64,000 bases of DNA from CBDFMG01 sp965221205 [NCBI: bacterium] (lineage in GTDB: Bacteria > SM23-31): assembly GCA_965221205.1 (NCBI GenBank), contig OZ244870.1, positions 2,542,001 to 2,606,000 of the forward strand. Direction: 5' to 3'. Position numbers and translations under genes: made by a program. Under the pieces are notes generated by a model. The model searched no databases. It saw nothing but the letters and a program-made list of their open reading frames with translations, and was not told the DNA's origin. Numbering within the stretch: position 1 is the stretch's first letter; each line of letters starts with the position of its first letter. Shown in pieces: positions 46,683 through 55,782 of this stretch.

Positions 46683-47868
46683 ATGATAATTCAAGTCATG
46701 ATATTTTTAATATCTATGTTGTACACAGTACCATTTGCCAATGCACAGGGTGTTACGTTGCCCGAGAATACAACTTCCATATTTACCGAGGTGTTTTCGA
46801 AATACACAAAAATCATAGCACCTAACGGTAAACCGATTCATTTTCTTATTCAGGATGCCTAGTCGAATGATATGATTTTAAAGGCAAGGAATATCATGGA
46901 ACATTTTCTAACTGATTAACTCTACTCTCATTATGGCAGCAATAAAACAACAATTGCGAATGCCATGTCTGACAGAAAATCGACTATGACACTGTATAAC
47001 TCCTTCTCCGCAGCCCGTAACGGTTCGTTCAAGAGAGATGCAACAGAACTTACAACATAAAGCTTATGGGAAAATGAGACAACGACCGAAGGCAGTGAAA
47101 ATTACATCAACCAAATCACTCGGGATGCAGCGTATGAAGAGATTCTGCATTTGGTGCAGCGTAGAGGCATTATGAATGTCATGCCAAAACACCAAGAAAA
47201 GATCGTGACTGCACATGCAGCTTATACAGCGGCGGGGAAATACACTCCGGATGCATCTCATAATGTTCCGAATGAATATTATGCCCAACAGTATGACGTA
47301 TACCTCGATCTTTGAGTAGTGCAACCGAAAAAATGAGAAGGCAGAGATCTTCAGCCTGGAGAAATGGTGGAAGGTACTGTGCTCATGAGGGACAAAATGT
47401 TGCGAATACTCGTGCCCCCCTATTGGAGGCAGACCAGACTTGTATATGATCTAGTATCGAATTTCTTTCATCCCTATCAGACCTATACACCACTCTTACC
47501 TATAGATTTTGCAGGCACATTCTCAATTGAACTTGATCCTCGACTAATTTACACATATAAATCACAGCACCTCAAAAGTGTAACATTGCGTGGCAGTAAT
47601 GATGCAAACCTCACAGAGAATACCTATAACAATGTTTTGACTGGCAACTCTGGAAATAATATGCTGAGAAGGTGGCAAAGGGGACGACCAGCTCTTTGGT
47701 GACAAAGGGAATGATACAGCAATATATTCTGGTGCTTATGAGGATTATACAATCACAATACATGATGGATACACTTCAGTCTGTTATAAGCGTGTAAACC
47801 AGGATGGTTGTGACAACCTAATCAATATTGAACTTCTACAATTCAGCAATAAAAATGTTAAATTATAA
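46683..47868 (+). pseudogene. Secreted protein with RTX-like C-terminal repeats, inactivated
   Basis: From an ATG with AAAGGAGGC upstream, one frame runs about 230 codons with five in-frame stops: TAG 46860, TAA 46917, TAA 47058, TGA 47313 and TGA 47334. It encodes a signal peptide (FLISMLYTVPFANAQG) and an unrecognised domain (TSIFTEVFSKYTKIIAPNGK, HLVQRRGIMNVMPKHQEK, NVPNEYYAQQYDVYLDL). After frame changes at about 47380-47450 and 47675, it ends with TGNSGNNML, GDDQLFGDKGNDTAIYSG and LINIELLQFSNKNVKL. The GNxGNDxL-type repeats are calcium-binding RTX units found in secreted proteins. Two TGA codons stand where Trp would fit. Confidence 0.75.
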
Positions 47869-47952
47869 ACTCTAATAAGCAGCTTATTTGATTATCGCTA
47901 TATTATTAAATCTAGTAATATTAAATTTTTTAAATAAAGATATGAGAATACG

Positions 47953-48546
47953 ATGGAACGACTTTCGTCCGCACAGGGATTAGTAGTAAGTCAAAAAAAG
48001 GAATGGGGAGAAATTCTTACTGGTTTTGAGGCAAAAATAAATATGCCGTTCTGGATACTTTGGGCAACGAATTACACTATGCTGTTGAAGAAAGCGGTTC
48101 AACCATTGCCCGCTGGTTTTTAAAATCTCTTCGTCCATTTGAAATTATGGTCCGTACACTCGATAACTTGGATGTATTGCGGGTAGCAAGGCCATTCCGG
48201 TTTTATTTTCACGAATTAGAAGTGTTTGATGCAAACAATATACATATAGGTACAATAGAACGACAGTTTTCTTTACTGCGGCGAATTTATACTGTTTTTG
48301 ATAGTTTAGGGCAAGAATCATATCAGCCTTATGGGCAAATCCTACATCCGTGGATATTTGAAATAAGAAAAAGGTGATAATGAGATCGGTAAAATCACAA
48401 AAAAGTGGAGTGGTGTGTTGAAAGAAGGATTTACTGATGCAGACAATTTCGGAATCACTTTTCCTGTTGATGCAGACTCAAAGGCGAAGACACTCTTGCT
48501 TGGTACCGTGTTTCTCATTGATTTTGTTCATTTCGAGAAAAAGTAA
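47953..48546 (+). pseudogene. Scramblase / LURP-one-like family protein, frameshifted
   Basis: Translation pieces form a protein of about 195 residues: MERLSSAQGLVVSQKKEWG, then NKYAVLDTLGNELHYAVEES, RPFRFYFHELEVFDANNIHI, IYTVFDSLGQESYQPYGQIL, and in the next frame [38 protein letters not shown] up to a TAA at 48544-48546. The frame changes once near 48035 and once near 48376. The pattern FEVxD at the membrane-barrel strands and the KITKKWSG segment match the phospholipid-scramblase-like beta-barrel family, whose bacterial members have no settled function. Confidence 0.75.
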
Positions 48547-49062
48547 AAATTGATGTCAAGTTTATCCATTTTTACCTTTTCTTTTATGTTTAAAATAATT
48601 TAAATCCAACACAATTTTGTGTTTTCACCACTTCCCTGTGCCCAAATATCATTAAATATTGTACTTTTGACACTCTATTGTGATCTCCTGCAAATGAATA
48701 CAGCATTCTTTGATGAAAAAGAGCAATTGCGTAATAGTGATAATAACATTTTCATATTTATTGGATATTGTCATGGCTTAGAATTAAATTCAGTTCGGGC
48801 AGAATTTAATTCTTTATCAAAAAATTTTCTTTACATCTTTTGCTGAATACCCACAAAGAGACTGATCGGAACAATTCGATACTAGCCTGATATCTTTTAC
48901 TATTGCAGCAACTCTCAGTTTTGTAACCTTTACAAATCTGTCTCTCTTATCAATCCTCATAACCCACTCCAATTATTCATATAATCTTAAAGAAATTAAC
49001 ATTTGGCTGATACTGTGAGCCTTTTCATCATTGGGCGCAGACTGACATTGTCACAAGTGCAT
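48547..49062. other. Gap without a supported gene
   Basis: About 500 bp between the scramblase relic and the tRNA-Ala terminator. A 75-codon plus-strand ORF at 48619-48846 has no ribosome-binding site or family features, and I do not accept it. A minus-strand segment near 48880-48970 (MRIDKRDRFVKVTKLRVAAI) is protein-like but has no recognisable family. Confidence 0.4.
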
Positions 49063-49095
49063 AAAAAAAACTGCCGATACAAAAATGCTCGGCAG
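49063..49095 (-). terminator. Rho-independent terminator after tRNA-Ala
   Basis: On the minus strand CTGCCGA and TCGGCAG form a 7-bp stem around an 11-nt loop, followed by a run of eight T. It lies about 120 bp after tRNA-Ala on the same strand. Confidence 0.75.
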
Positions 49096-49213
49096 CTGCA
49101 ATATAAAATAAAAAAGAAATAATGATATAGTTATATTGAATATAAAAATGTTTTTAGAATTACTTATTGTTACGTTAACTATGGATTCCCAGAATTTTCA
49201 ATCTTACCTTTAG

Positions 49214-49286
49214 TGGAGCTGAACGGGATCGAACCGTCGACCTCTTGACTGCCAGTCAAGCGCTCTCCCATCTGAGCTACAGCCCC
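49214..49286 (-). tRNA. tRNA-Ala (anticodon GGC)
   Basis: The acceptor GGGGCTG pairs with CAGCTCC. The anticodon stem CTTGA/TCAAG carries the loop CTGGCAG, giving GGC, and the T arm reads GGTTCGATCCC. CCA is not encoded. Confidence 0.95.
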
Positions 49287-49354
49287 CGGAAAAACTAAAT
49301 ATACAATTTATTTCATCTAATTTCAAGCGCGAAAAAAATGAATTTTTAAGCAAA

Positions 49355-51244
49355 TTAATTGCGAAAATCCCACGTCAATCCGAGTCGGACCCGCTTATTA
49401 GGAATTGCATATCCCCATGCGTACTGGTAATTGCTCCTGCTTAGCAGATCGATTTCATAAAAAAATGTCAATGTTTGAAATCGCGCAGCCCCTCGTCCTT
49501 TTAATCCAAATACAGATGGAGTTTTCAAATTGGTATGTGCATATTGTTGCAATAGTGGTAAAAAAGTCAATTGGCTCCTATTATTCATAAAAAAAGCAGT
49601 AATATTTATTTTTGTATCAACCATTTTAGACGTAATCAAATCTTCAAGGTTATTAAAACTTAATTTTATAAATGCGGAGTGTGCAGGAGCAAATATTTCA
49701 GTTTGATTTCCTCCCTGATAGGTGTAATGTGCCTGAAAAGATCTATATGGGCTCATATTGTTTGTATATTCTATTGCAAATCCATGATTGCGCACTGAAG
49801 CGCCAGTACTTACTGATACATCAGTAAGAATACTGTCACCAAAAGCATTCGTATTTAAAAACAGTGACATTGATTTATTTGTGTCATACAAAAATGGCTT
49901 GACATGTATGGTACTATTGTTAAAGTGTTTCTTTAGATTTATTTCATAACGATTTGTTATGTAATGTTTATTCTCCGATCCTAAGACGGATTTTTCGATC
50001 AATAAATATTTTTCAGCAGCAGTATGGAAACAACCAGTTCTTGAATAACTGAAGTCTGCTTCAAGATTTGAATCACTCTTATATAATAATTGAAATCTGC
50101 CAAATAACGGCAGATCATCCTGATTCCGCTTGAAACCTACTGATGGACTAAAGACATAAGAATAATTGCTATTTACAATACCTTCAATCTCCAAAAATGC
50201 GTTACCGCCATATTTTCTGTTGAGATTATTCCAATAGGTACTGAAAACTCGTGTAGTATGAGCATTTAATCTGAATCGCATAGAATAATTTTGGCTTTTA
50301 GTAAGTGATGCATCATATATCAGCCCCGATTTCATATCACGATTCATAAAGTTATCATTATAAATTAGTGACCCGCGCGCATTGTCTTTAATATCCCAAT
50401 AGTACAAAAATAATTTGTTTTTCATGCTTGTCTTTTTTTCAGATAGCTCTAAAGTTGTCATTTTGACATTGTGACTATGTGGCATTCTTTTAAAAGCACT
50501 CAATGAATCATTCGGAAACACTATAACTTCACGGGCATTTCGGTCTGAAGACAAAAAGGTTGCTGACACATCAAATTGGTTAAACGGCCGGCTTAAATTT
50601 ATCCATATGTTCGATCCTCTATAACGATTATCTATTTTCTGGTCGGGAAAACGTTCTGTTCCACCCGTACCGAAGAGAGAAATTCCTTTAAATATTTTTC
50701 TCGCAAGAGTGATATCTACATGCCGCCAGGCAAAATCACCTACTCTATAATTTACTTGGGAAAATGGCATATCAGGAGCTTTAGTTTTTGTTTTAAAATA
50801 TACTGGTTGGAATTTATCCGAATTATAGATTGAAGAGTCCTGCTCAAATTCAATTCTTTCAATGGCATAAAAGGGAATATCATGCCAATTCCACGTACCA
50901 TATGTTTCTGTTTCAAGAGGTATTCGATTCAAAAAAGGAATTACGGATTCTTTGGAAATGCCCAAATATCCCAAGCTGGAGAACTGTCCCAGACTTCCCA
51001 AATCGAAATGGTTAAAACCTGACACTTGATTTAAAGGATCTGCAATTTCTTCTGCGTTGAGAGCAATAATGTCTGAATCTGATAGAAAATATGAATACTT
51101 ATTTGTGTGTTCAATTGAATCAATATAGGCGATAGTACTATCATCGAGTGATAAAATAGGATTTTCTTGGGCAAGAGTGAGGGAAGAAAATGCAGCTACA
51201 TATAGAAAAGCAATATTTGAAATGAGTATCAGGAATCGATTCAT
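49355..51244 (-). CDS. Large outer-membrane beta-barrel protein (TonB-plug-like start, unknown role)
   Basis: The product is about 629 residues. The start at 51242-51244 (MNRFLILISNIAFLYVAAFS) gives a clean signal peptide ending near LAQ; a longer start at 51283 is open. Residues 60-150 look like a shortened plug (SGFNHFDLGSLGQFSSLG, IERIEFEQDSSIY), followed by alternating aromatic/polar strands to the C-terminal GLTWDFRN. I see no TonB box. It may be a porin-like channel or receptor relative; I cannot name its ligand. It lies 61 bp after the second beta-barrel gene (51306-52103), so the two probably form one operon. It is intact. Confidence 0.8.
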   Translation of the reverse strand: MNRFLILISNIAFLYVAAFSSLTLAQENPILSLDDSTIAYIDSIEHTNKYSYFLSDSDIIALNAEEIADPLNQVSGFNHFDLGSLGQFSSLGYLGISKESVIPFLNRIPLETETYGTWNWHDIPFYAIERIEFEQDSSIYNSDKFQPVYFKTKTKAPDMPFSQVNYRVGDFAWRHVDITLARKIFKGISLFGTGGTERFPDQKIDNRYRGSNIWINLSRPFNQFDVSATFLSSDRNAREVIVFPNDSLSAFKRMPHSHNVKMTTLELSEKKTSMKNKLFLYYWDIKDNARGSLIYNDNFMNRDMKSGLIYDASLTKSQNYSMRFRLNAHTTRVFSTYWNNLNRKYGGNAFLEIEGIVNSNYSYVFSPSVGFKRNQDDLPLFGRFQLLYKSDSNLEADFSYSRTGCFHTAAEKYLLIEKSVLGSENKHYITNRYEINLKKHFNNSTIHVKPFLYDTNKSMSLFLNTNAFGDSILTDVSVSTGASVRNHGFAIEYTNNMSPYRSFQAHYTYQGGNQTEIFAPAHSAFIKLSFNNLEDLITSKMVDTKINITAFFMNNRSQLTFLPLLQQYAHTNLKTPSVFGLKGRGAARFQTLTFFYEIDLLSRSNYQYAWGYAIPNKRVRLGLTWDFRN

Positions 51245-51305
51245 ACCTATTTCGGCTAAGAACATACAGTCAGTATACAGCAATTATGCTAAAGTATAAC
51301 AAAAA

Positions 51306-52103
51306 TTAACGTAAAAAGCTATTTCTGTATTCGACCCTGATTTCACGTCCGAAGTTTTTACTGTTCTTTGTGTTCTCAAATAAGTTTTTGAAATAAAAGC
51401 TTAAATTGAAATTTGGAGACACAAAAAAACGGTAACCAATATTGAAATACCCTTTATTTGATCCGATTGAAAGATCTTCATTGTCACTAAGTCCGAGATC
51501 GTACTCAAGAAGAACTTCTCCAACAGTTTTTGTTGCAATATTAGCAGCTATAAACAAATTCGGATCTTTATCATCATCATCGCGTTCAAAGCTTATGTTC
51601 GCACCCACATGTACCCCAAAGTTACCGAGTGGCCCAACATAATTTCTGCTCCCGACAATATACAAGCCGCGAGATTTAATTGAGTATCTGTCTGTCTGGT
51701 CGATATAAACGCCATAGCCCTGAGTAGAAACTCCAACTGCTATGCCGGGAAGCAGTAAATTTTCATCTATTATTCGTAGTCGGACATCAACCCCAATTTG
51801 GGGATTCCAGTTCACACTGCCTTCTCCGATTAGATTTTCCCCACCATAGTAAATAACAGCTAAAAACCGCTCAAACAATCCGACTGAAAAATCTGACAGG
51901 ACACCCCCGTTGGGATAAACTCTTAACCCTATTCCAAAATCACCATGGCTCATAGTTCCGGCAACAGGAAGGTCTATAACTTCTCTCGGAAGTACTGCTC
52001 GCTCTTCCGATTCACTTTCTTGTGCATAGGCACCATTCATTAAGATTAGAGTAATAAGCGTACTTTGCAAAGACAGTTCAAATGGGATCGTGAATTTTCC
52101 CAT
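51306..52103 (-). CDS. Outer-membrane beta-barrel protein of unknown function
   Basis: This 265-residue exported protein starts MGKFTIPFELSLQSTLITLI, with GAGGG 8 bases before this ATG; an upstream ATG at 52136 is less likely. The signal ends near GAYAQ. The rest alternates short beta-strands (HGDFGIGLRVYPNGGVLSDF, NFGVHVGANISFERDDDD, KGYFNIGYRFFVSPNFNLSF), typical of a 12- to 14-strand barrel. The acidic loop at FERDDDDKDP is notable. The position just before another barrel gene suggests joint function. I do not recognise a family beyond a general resemblance to conserved FCB-group outer-membrane proteins. Confidence 0.75.
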   Translation of the reverse strand: MGKFTIPFELSLQSTLITLILMNGAYAQESESEERAVLPREVIDLPVAGTMSHGDFGIGLRVYPNGGVLSDFSVGLFERFLAVIYYGGENLIGEGSVNWNPQIGVDVRLRIIDENLLLPGIAVGVSTQGYGVYIDQTDRYSIKSRGLYIVGSRNYVGPLGNFGVHVGANISFERDDDDKDPNLFIAANIATKTVGEVLLEYDLGLSDNEDLSIGSNKGYFNIGYRFFVSPNFNLSFYFKNLFENTKNSKNFGREIRVEYRNSFLR

Positions 52104-52269
52104 ATTATAAACCCTCAAGTGCTTTTTCAATGACATATTGAGTTAAACTTTTATCGAAACTTGTAAGGTGAATTACAAATCTATCTTTCAAGTATCTAGT
52201 CAGTCCCTCTGACAAGCTAAAGCGGTCATTTAATATACTTATGAGAAACCAGATTAACTCCTGAACATT

Positions 52270-53160
52270 TTAAAAATTCATTTGATTGTTAGCAGTTTTT
52301 AACCACTGTTGAAGAAATGCATCCTCTTCTTTATTTGCAACTGATTTCTGATATTCTGCAACATTGAGGACACTTCCTTTCTTTTGCTTTTCTTTCAAGC
52401 AAGAAATTTGAACACCGGTAATTCTATTTCTTGTCAATAACGTCTTCACTGTAATATTTGATTTACCCCGAACACCTAAATATACAATGGCCCTCATATC
52501 ATTTTCATTAAGGTGTATTGTCTACAAGCTCAAATTTGAATTTTGGACATTCAACCCTGATAAATCGCTGTTTCCGATAGTGAGTTTTCTTCACTAATGA
52601 TTTTTGCATTTGTTGCCGCAGGCGCTTTTTTACAGGTGAGTCGGGATCGTCAAAACCAACGCCACCTAGTTTTCTGCCGCCACGCGAATACTTGTTTTTA
52701 GACTTTTCGATGTTGAGAACAGTTTTATCCAATATTTTTTTAATTGCATCTTTGTCAAAATCATATCCTTTTCTACTTAATACACTTAAAACACGTCTCA
52801 GGTCGGTAGTACCATCCTTGACAAGACTTGTAATGCGTCTCGTAATTAGGACCCTTCATAAGTTTGTTATATACTTCTGTGGTATACTCGTTTATCTGAG
52901 GCAGTTCATTTGCTTGAGGAGAGAATTGTTCAATAAGTTTCTGGAGGATTTTCTTTTTTGAACGCATCCGGTATTGCTTTATAAGTTTTTCTACTTCTTT
53001 TTGGATGCACTCTTTGAGGATAGAGATGTTTTTCTGACGTTTTTGGCCAAATATTTCGAGAACGGTATCTTCATATTCCTGATGATTTATTGCATTGTTG
53101 AAATTATTTAATATCTCGTCGACAAGGTTTTTTTGAAAAAATCAGAGATTTCGAATTTAT
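52270..53160 (-). pseudogene. Broken gene of unknown function
   Basis: Minus-strand frames join into one basic, helical protein: VDEILNNFNNAINHQEYEDT, LEIFGQKRQKNISILKECIQ, KLIEQFSPQANELPQINEY, then after a shift near 52840 RRITSLVKDGTTDLRRVLSV, KYSRGGRKLGGVGFDDPDSP up to a stop at 52508, and a last part (52270-52497) in another frame ending LQQWLKTANNQMNF. I do not recognise a family. The lysine-rich tail (KKRLRQQMQKSLVKKTHYRK) suggests nucleic-acid contact, but this is a guess from composition. There is no clear start or signal peptide. Confidence 0.45.
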
Positions 53161-53332
53161 CCCTTCCCTGCTCTTTTTTTTAACGTAAAAAAATATTAAA
53201 TCTTTTAAGGTTTGTCAAGGATTTTCTTGAATGAGATCGAAGACTGTGATGGTCATCACAATTATTGGTAATAGAAAAAGGAAGCTATTAACTGTAGCTG
53301 CCTTTTTATTGTTTACACTTATAAATATAGCA

Positions 53333-54178
53333 TTATGTGAATAATGTAAGTACATTTTGCGGCGTAATATTTGACTGCGCTAACTGCGCAGTTGATGTTT
53401 GCTGCAGAATGAGGAATCGAGTTGCATTTAATTGTTCCTGTGCTATACCTGCATCAAGTATCCTGCTTTTTGTTGCCTCTGTATTAGTAATGGCAATACT
53501 TAATGACGGTTCCTTTGAAGATAATCGTGTTGTAAATGCACCGACTTTCTGCAAAGCCGTATTGATTGTGTCTAATGCAGTATCAACTTTTGTCAGAGCA
53601 CCCTGTGCACTTGCGGCTGATAGAATTTCAAGAGAAACATCGGAAGCTTCAATGCTCAATTAAGCAGATGCAATATTGATGCTTGTCAAATCTGCAGCAA
53701 ATGTATTTCCCGGTCCTTCACCCGACTGTATTGTTGCTGCAAATGCACCTTGAATTAAATTAATGTCATTAAAGATTGTTTCAGTAGCGATATTATCAAT
53801 TTCAGCGACTAATTCTTCAATCTCTGTCTGTATAGCAGTTCTCTCGTCGGTTCCAAGAGAATCACTGGCAGCTTGTGTCGCTTTTTCCTTAATAGTAATT
53901 AATATATCACTTATATTGAGCAGATATCCCTCTGCAATGGAGAGTACATTCTTTGCGGTACCAACATCGTCTTACGCAACAGATAAGCTACGTGAACGCG
54001 CCTCAAGACGTCTGGATATAGTAAACCCTGCCGGATCATCATCTACCTCATTGATACGCTTTCCGGTTGCAAGCCGCAACTGACTTATTTTAAGATTTCT
54101 ATTAACCGATTTGAGGGCATTTAGTGCATCAAATGCCGCAATATTGGTATTTATACGGGAGGAGTCGCCTATTGCCAT
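53333..54178 (-). pseudogene. Flagellin with two in-frame stop codons
   Basis: One frame of 281 codons encodes a complete short flagellin. The N-terminal D0/D1 part reads NTNIAAFDALNALKSVNRNL then RLATGKRINEVDDDPAGFTI, and the C-terminal D1/D0 part reads GAFTTRLSSKEPSLSIAIT then QLAQSNITPQNVLTLFT. TAA codons interrupt it at 53972-53974 (where Leu is usual, SVA-stop-DDVGTAKNVLS) and at 53660-53662. No indels are present, so the gene died recently by point mutation. AGGAGGTC lies in front of the ATG. Flagellin polymerises into the filament. Together with the flgG relic it records loss of swimming. Confidence 0.9.
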
Positions 54179-54374
54179 ATGAGACCTCCTTGTATGGAAA
54201 ATAGTTTGCTTTTATGCTATAGTATTCTGAAAAAAAGGGGAATTCGATTGAAATTGTACAATTACGTATACGTTTCTTATTCAAGTTATCGGCACTACTT
54301 GAGATAACTTTAATATAAATAAAGGTAATCAGGTCAAAAGCGGATTAACGTGAATTTTGATTAAAGGATGGTAT

Positions 54375-54920
54375 AGATTTTGATTTCTGTAATTGTATCT
54401 CCATTCCATTTCCTTGCCCCCGGTATACCAGGCAATGACTTTTGCTAACACCATGGTACTGTAAGCGTCTTTCTTGTGCACATGACCAGAACCCCTCAAG
54501 GCCGTTACTATGACGACGTCCCGTGATACACTATGTGTTATGATCGACCGACCGTACGCTGTTTACCAAAAAACTGCAGCGATGTATACGAACTGAACGG
54601 AGCAGTGTAGAAGACGCTCCCTTGCTCAGCGGTGTTCCTGATCTCGTTCATCAAGCGGCAAGTCATATCGTAGTAAATAGCTTTCCGTGACGTTCCACCA
54701 TGCCAAGAACCTATATTGTACCGGCACTCCCGCGACCGCTGGTTCCTGTACGTTTCCCATCAAAGCAGCGTGCATCACATTCTATCTCGCCGGAAAGTCT
54801 TCTCACTTCCTGACACAAAAAATTATAAATCTCCTGTCGATAAAGTATGTATTTGCCTCGAACCTTCGTGGAGCAAAAACCAAGACCCTTGGCAGCTTTA
54901 ACAGACGATCCCCAGAACAA
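54375..54920 (-). pseudogene. IS1595-family transposase relic
   Basis: On the minus strand the decayed protein reads YILYRQEIYNFLCQEVRRLS, then GEIECDARCFDGKRTGTSGR (first catalytic Asp of the DDE site), VLGMVERHGK, GSVFYTAPFSSYTSLQFFG in another frame, and HSNGLEGFWSCAQERRLQYH followed by GVSKSH. This is the ISSod11-like order (GEVEVDExYFGG, VYTDxWxxY, HINGLEGFWS). At least five stop codons and a frameshift are present. I could not find terminal inverted repeats. It lies directly upstream of the flagellin gene. Confidence 0.8.
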
Positions 54921-54978
54921 AAGGGAGCGGAATCAAATGATCCCTAGTTTTTCAAAGAAGTTTCATGTATATTGTGTG

Positions 54979-55731
54979 TTATTGCAGGCGGTTTAAATAA
55001 GATTGAGCCCGCGGAACATATTCGCTTTTTGTGTAATTAGTAATCAGCCTATTGAATTCTTCCTGAGCCCGATTTGTATCGCAAAGTTTAAAATAAGTAT
55101 ATCCAAGTTTGAATTGCGCATCATCATCTTTATTCGATTTCAAAAAGGTAAAGACTTTTTCAAACGCTATGATAGCCTGATTATAATCTTTTAACGCAAA
55201 GTAACACTCACCTACCCAATATTGACAATTATCAGACAGTGCATGATTTCTGTTAGCCGACAATACGCTGGAAAAACGTGACAATGCGTCACGATAATTT
55301 CTGTTTTGATATGCTGTCATTGCCTGTTGATACTCAATTTCAAATGAGGTCATAGACCGATTCGATGCAACCGGTTTTTTGCCTGCCTGCCGCATCTCAA
55401 TGGATTCATTTGTATTCGATTGAAGTTCGTTCTCAATTTGCCGAATTCGCTCATTCAACATCATCATATCCGATTTGAGCAGATTGTTCTCCTCATTTAA
55501 TGTCAAATTAACCTGTTTCAGCTTGGTAAGTTGGTTATTGAGGTCCTCTAAATTTCCGTATGTTTGGCTTTCATTGTTTTGAATTTGCTGTTGTGCATTT
55601 AATAGCTCTATGAGGTCCTCTTCCTTTTGCTCTTCGGACACTTCAATATTCCTTGTGGCCATAAGAGCACACTGCATAAAAAGAATGAGAAAGAAAACAC
55701 TTACAATGCCGGGGATTTTATTCATATTCAT
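54979..55731 (-). CDS. YbgF/CpoB-like coiled-coil TPR periplasmic protein
   Basis: This 250-residue exported protein has a signal sequence with a lipobox-like LFMQC (Cys21; Gln before the Cys is unusual), a coiled coil (about 35-105, LNNQLTKLKQVNLTLNEENN), a linker, and three TPR units (about 130-250, FEIEYQQAMTAYQNRNYRDA; YWVGECYFALKDYNQAIIA; KLGYTYFKLCDTNRAQEEF). This is the YbgF/CpoB layout. CpoB links the Tol-Pal system with peptidoglycan synthesis at division. It follows lgt by about 50 bp at the end of the envelope cluster. The tol and pal genes are not in the window. Confidence 0.85.
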   Translation of the reverse strand: MNMNKIPGIVSVFFLILFMQCALMATRNIEVSEEQKEEDLIELLNAQQQIQNNESQTYGNLEDLNNQLTKLKQVNLTLNEENNLLKSDMMMLNERIRQIENELQSNTNESIEMRQAGKKPVASNRSMTSFEIEYQQAMTAYQNRNYRDALSRFSSVLSANRNHALSDNCQYWVGECYFALKDYNQAIIAFEKVFTFLKSNKDDDAQFKLGYTYFKLCDTNRAQEEFNRLITNYTKSEYVPRAQSYLNRLQ

Positions 55732-55782
55732 TGCATACTCCTAAAATCAATAATGGTTTCATTTTATACTCAAATAATACAA

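Noticed and set aside
46683-47868. UGA read as tryptophan or selenocysteine
   Set aside because: Intact genes use TGG for Trp and end normally at TGA. The RTX-like gene also has TAA and TAG stops and frameshifts, so decay explains the TGA codons.
48619-48846. Plus-strand ORF of 75 codons
   Set aside because: There is no ribosome-binding site, no recognisable sequence and a composition like the AT-rich gap.
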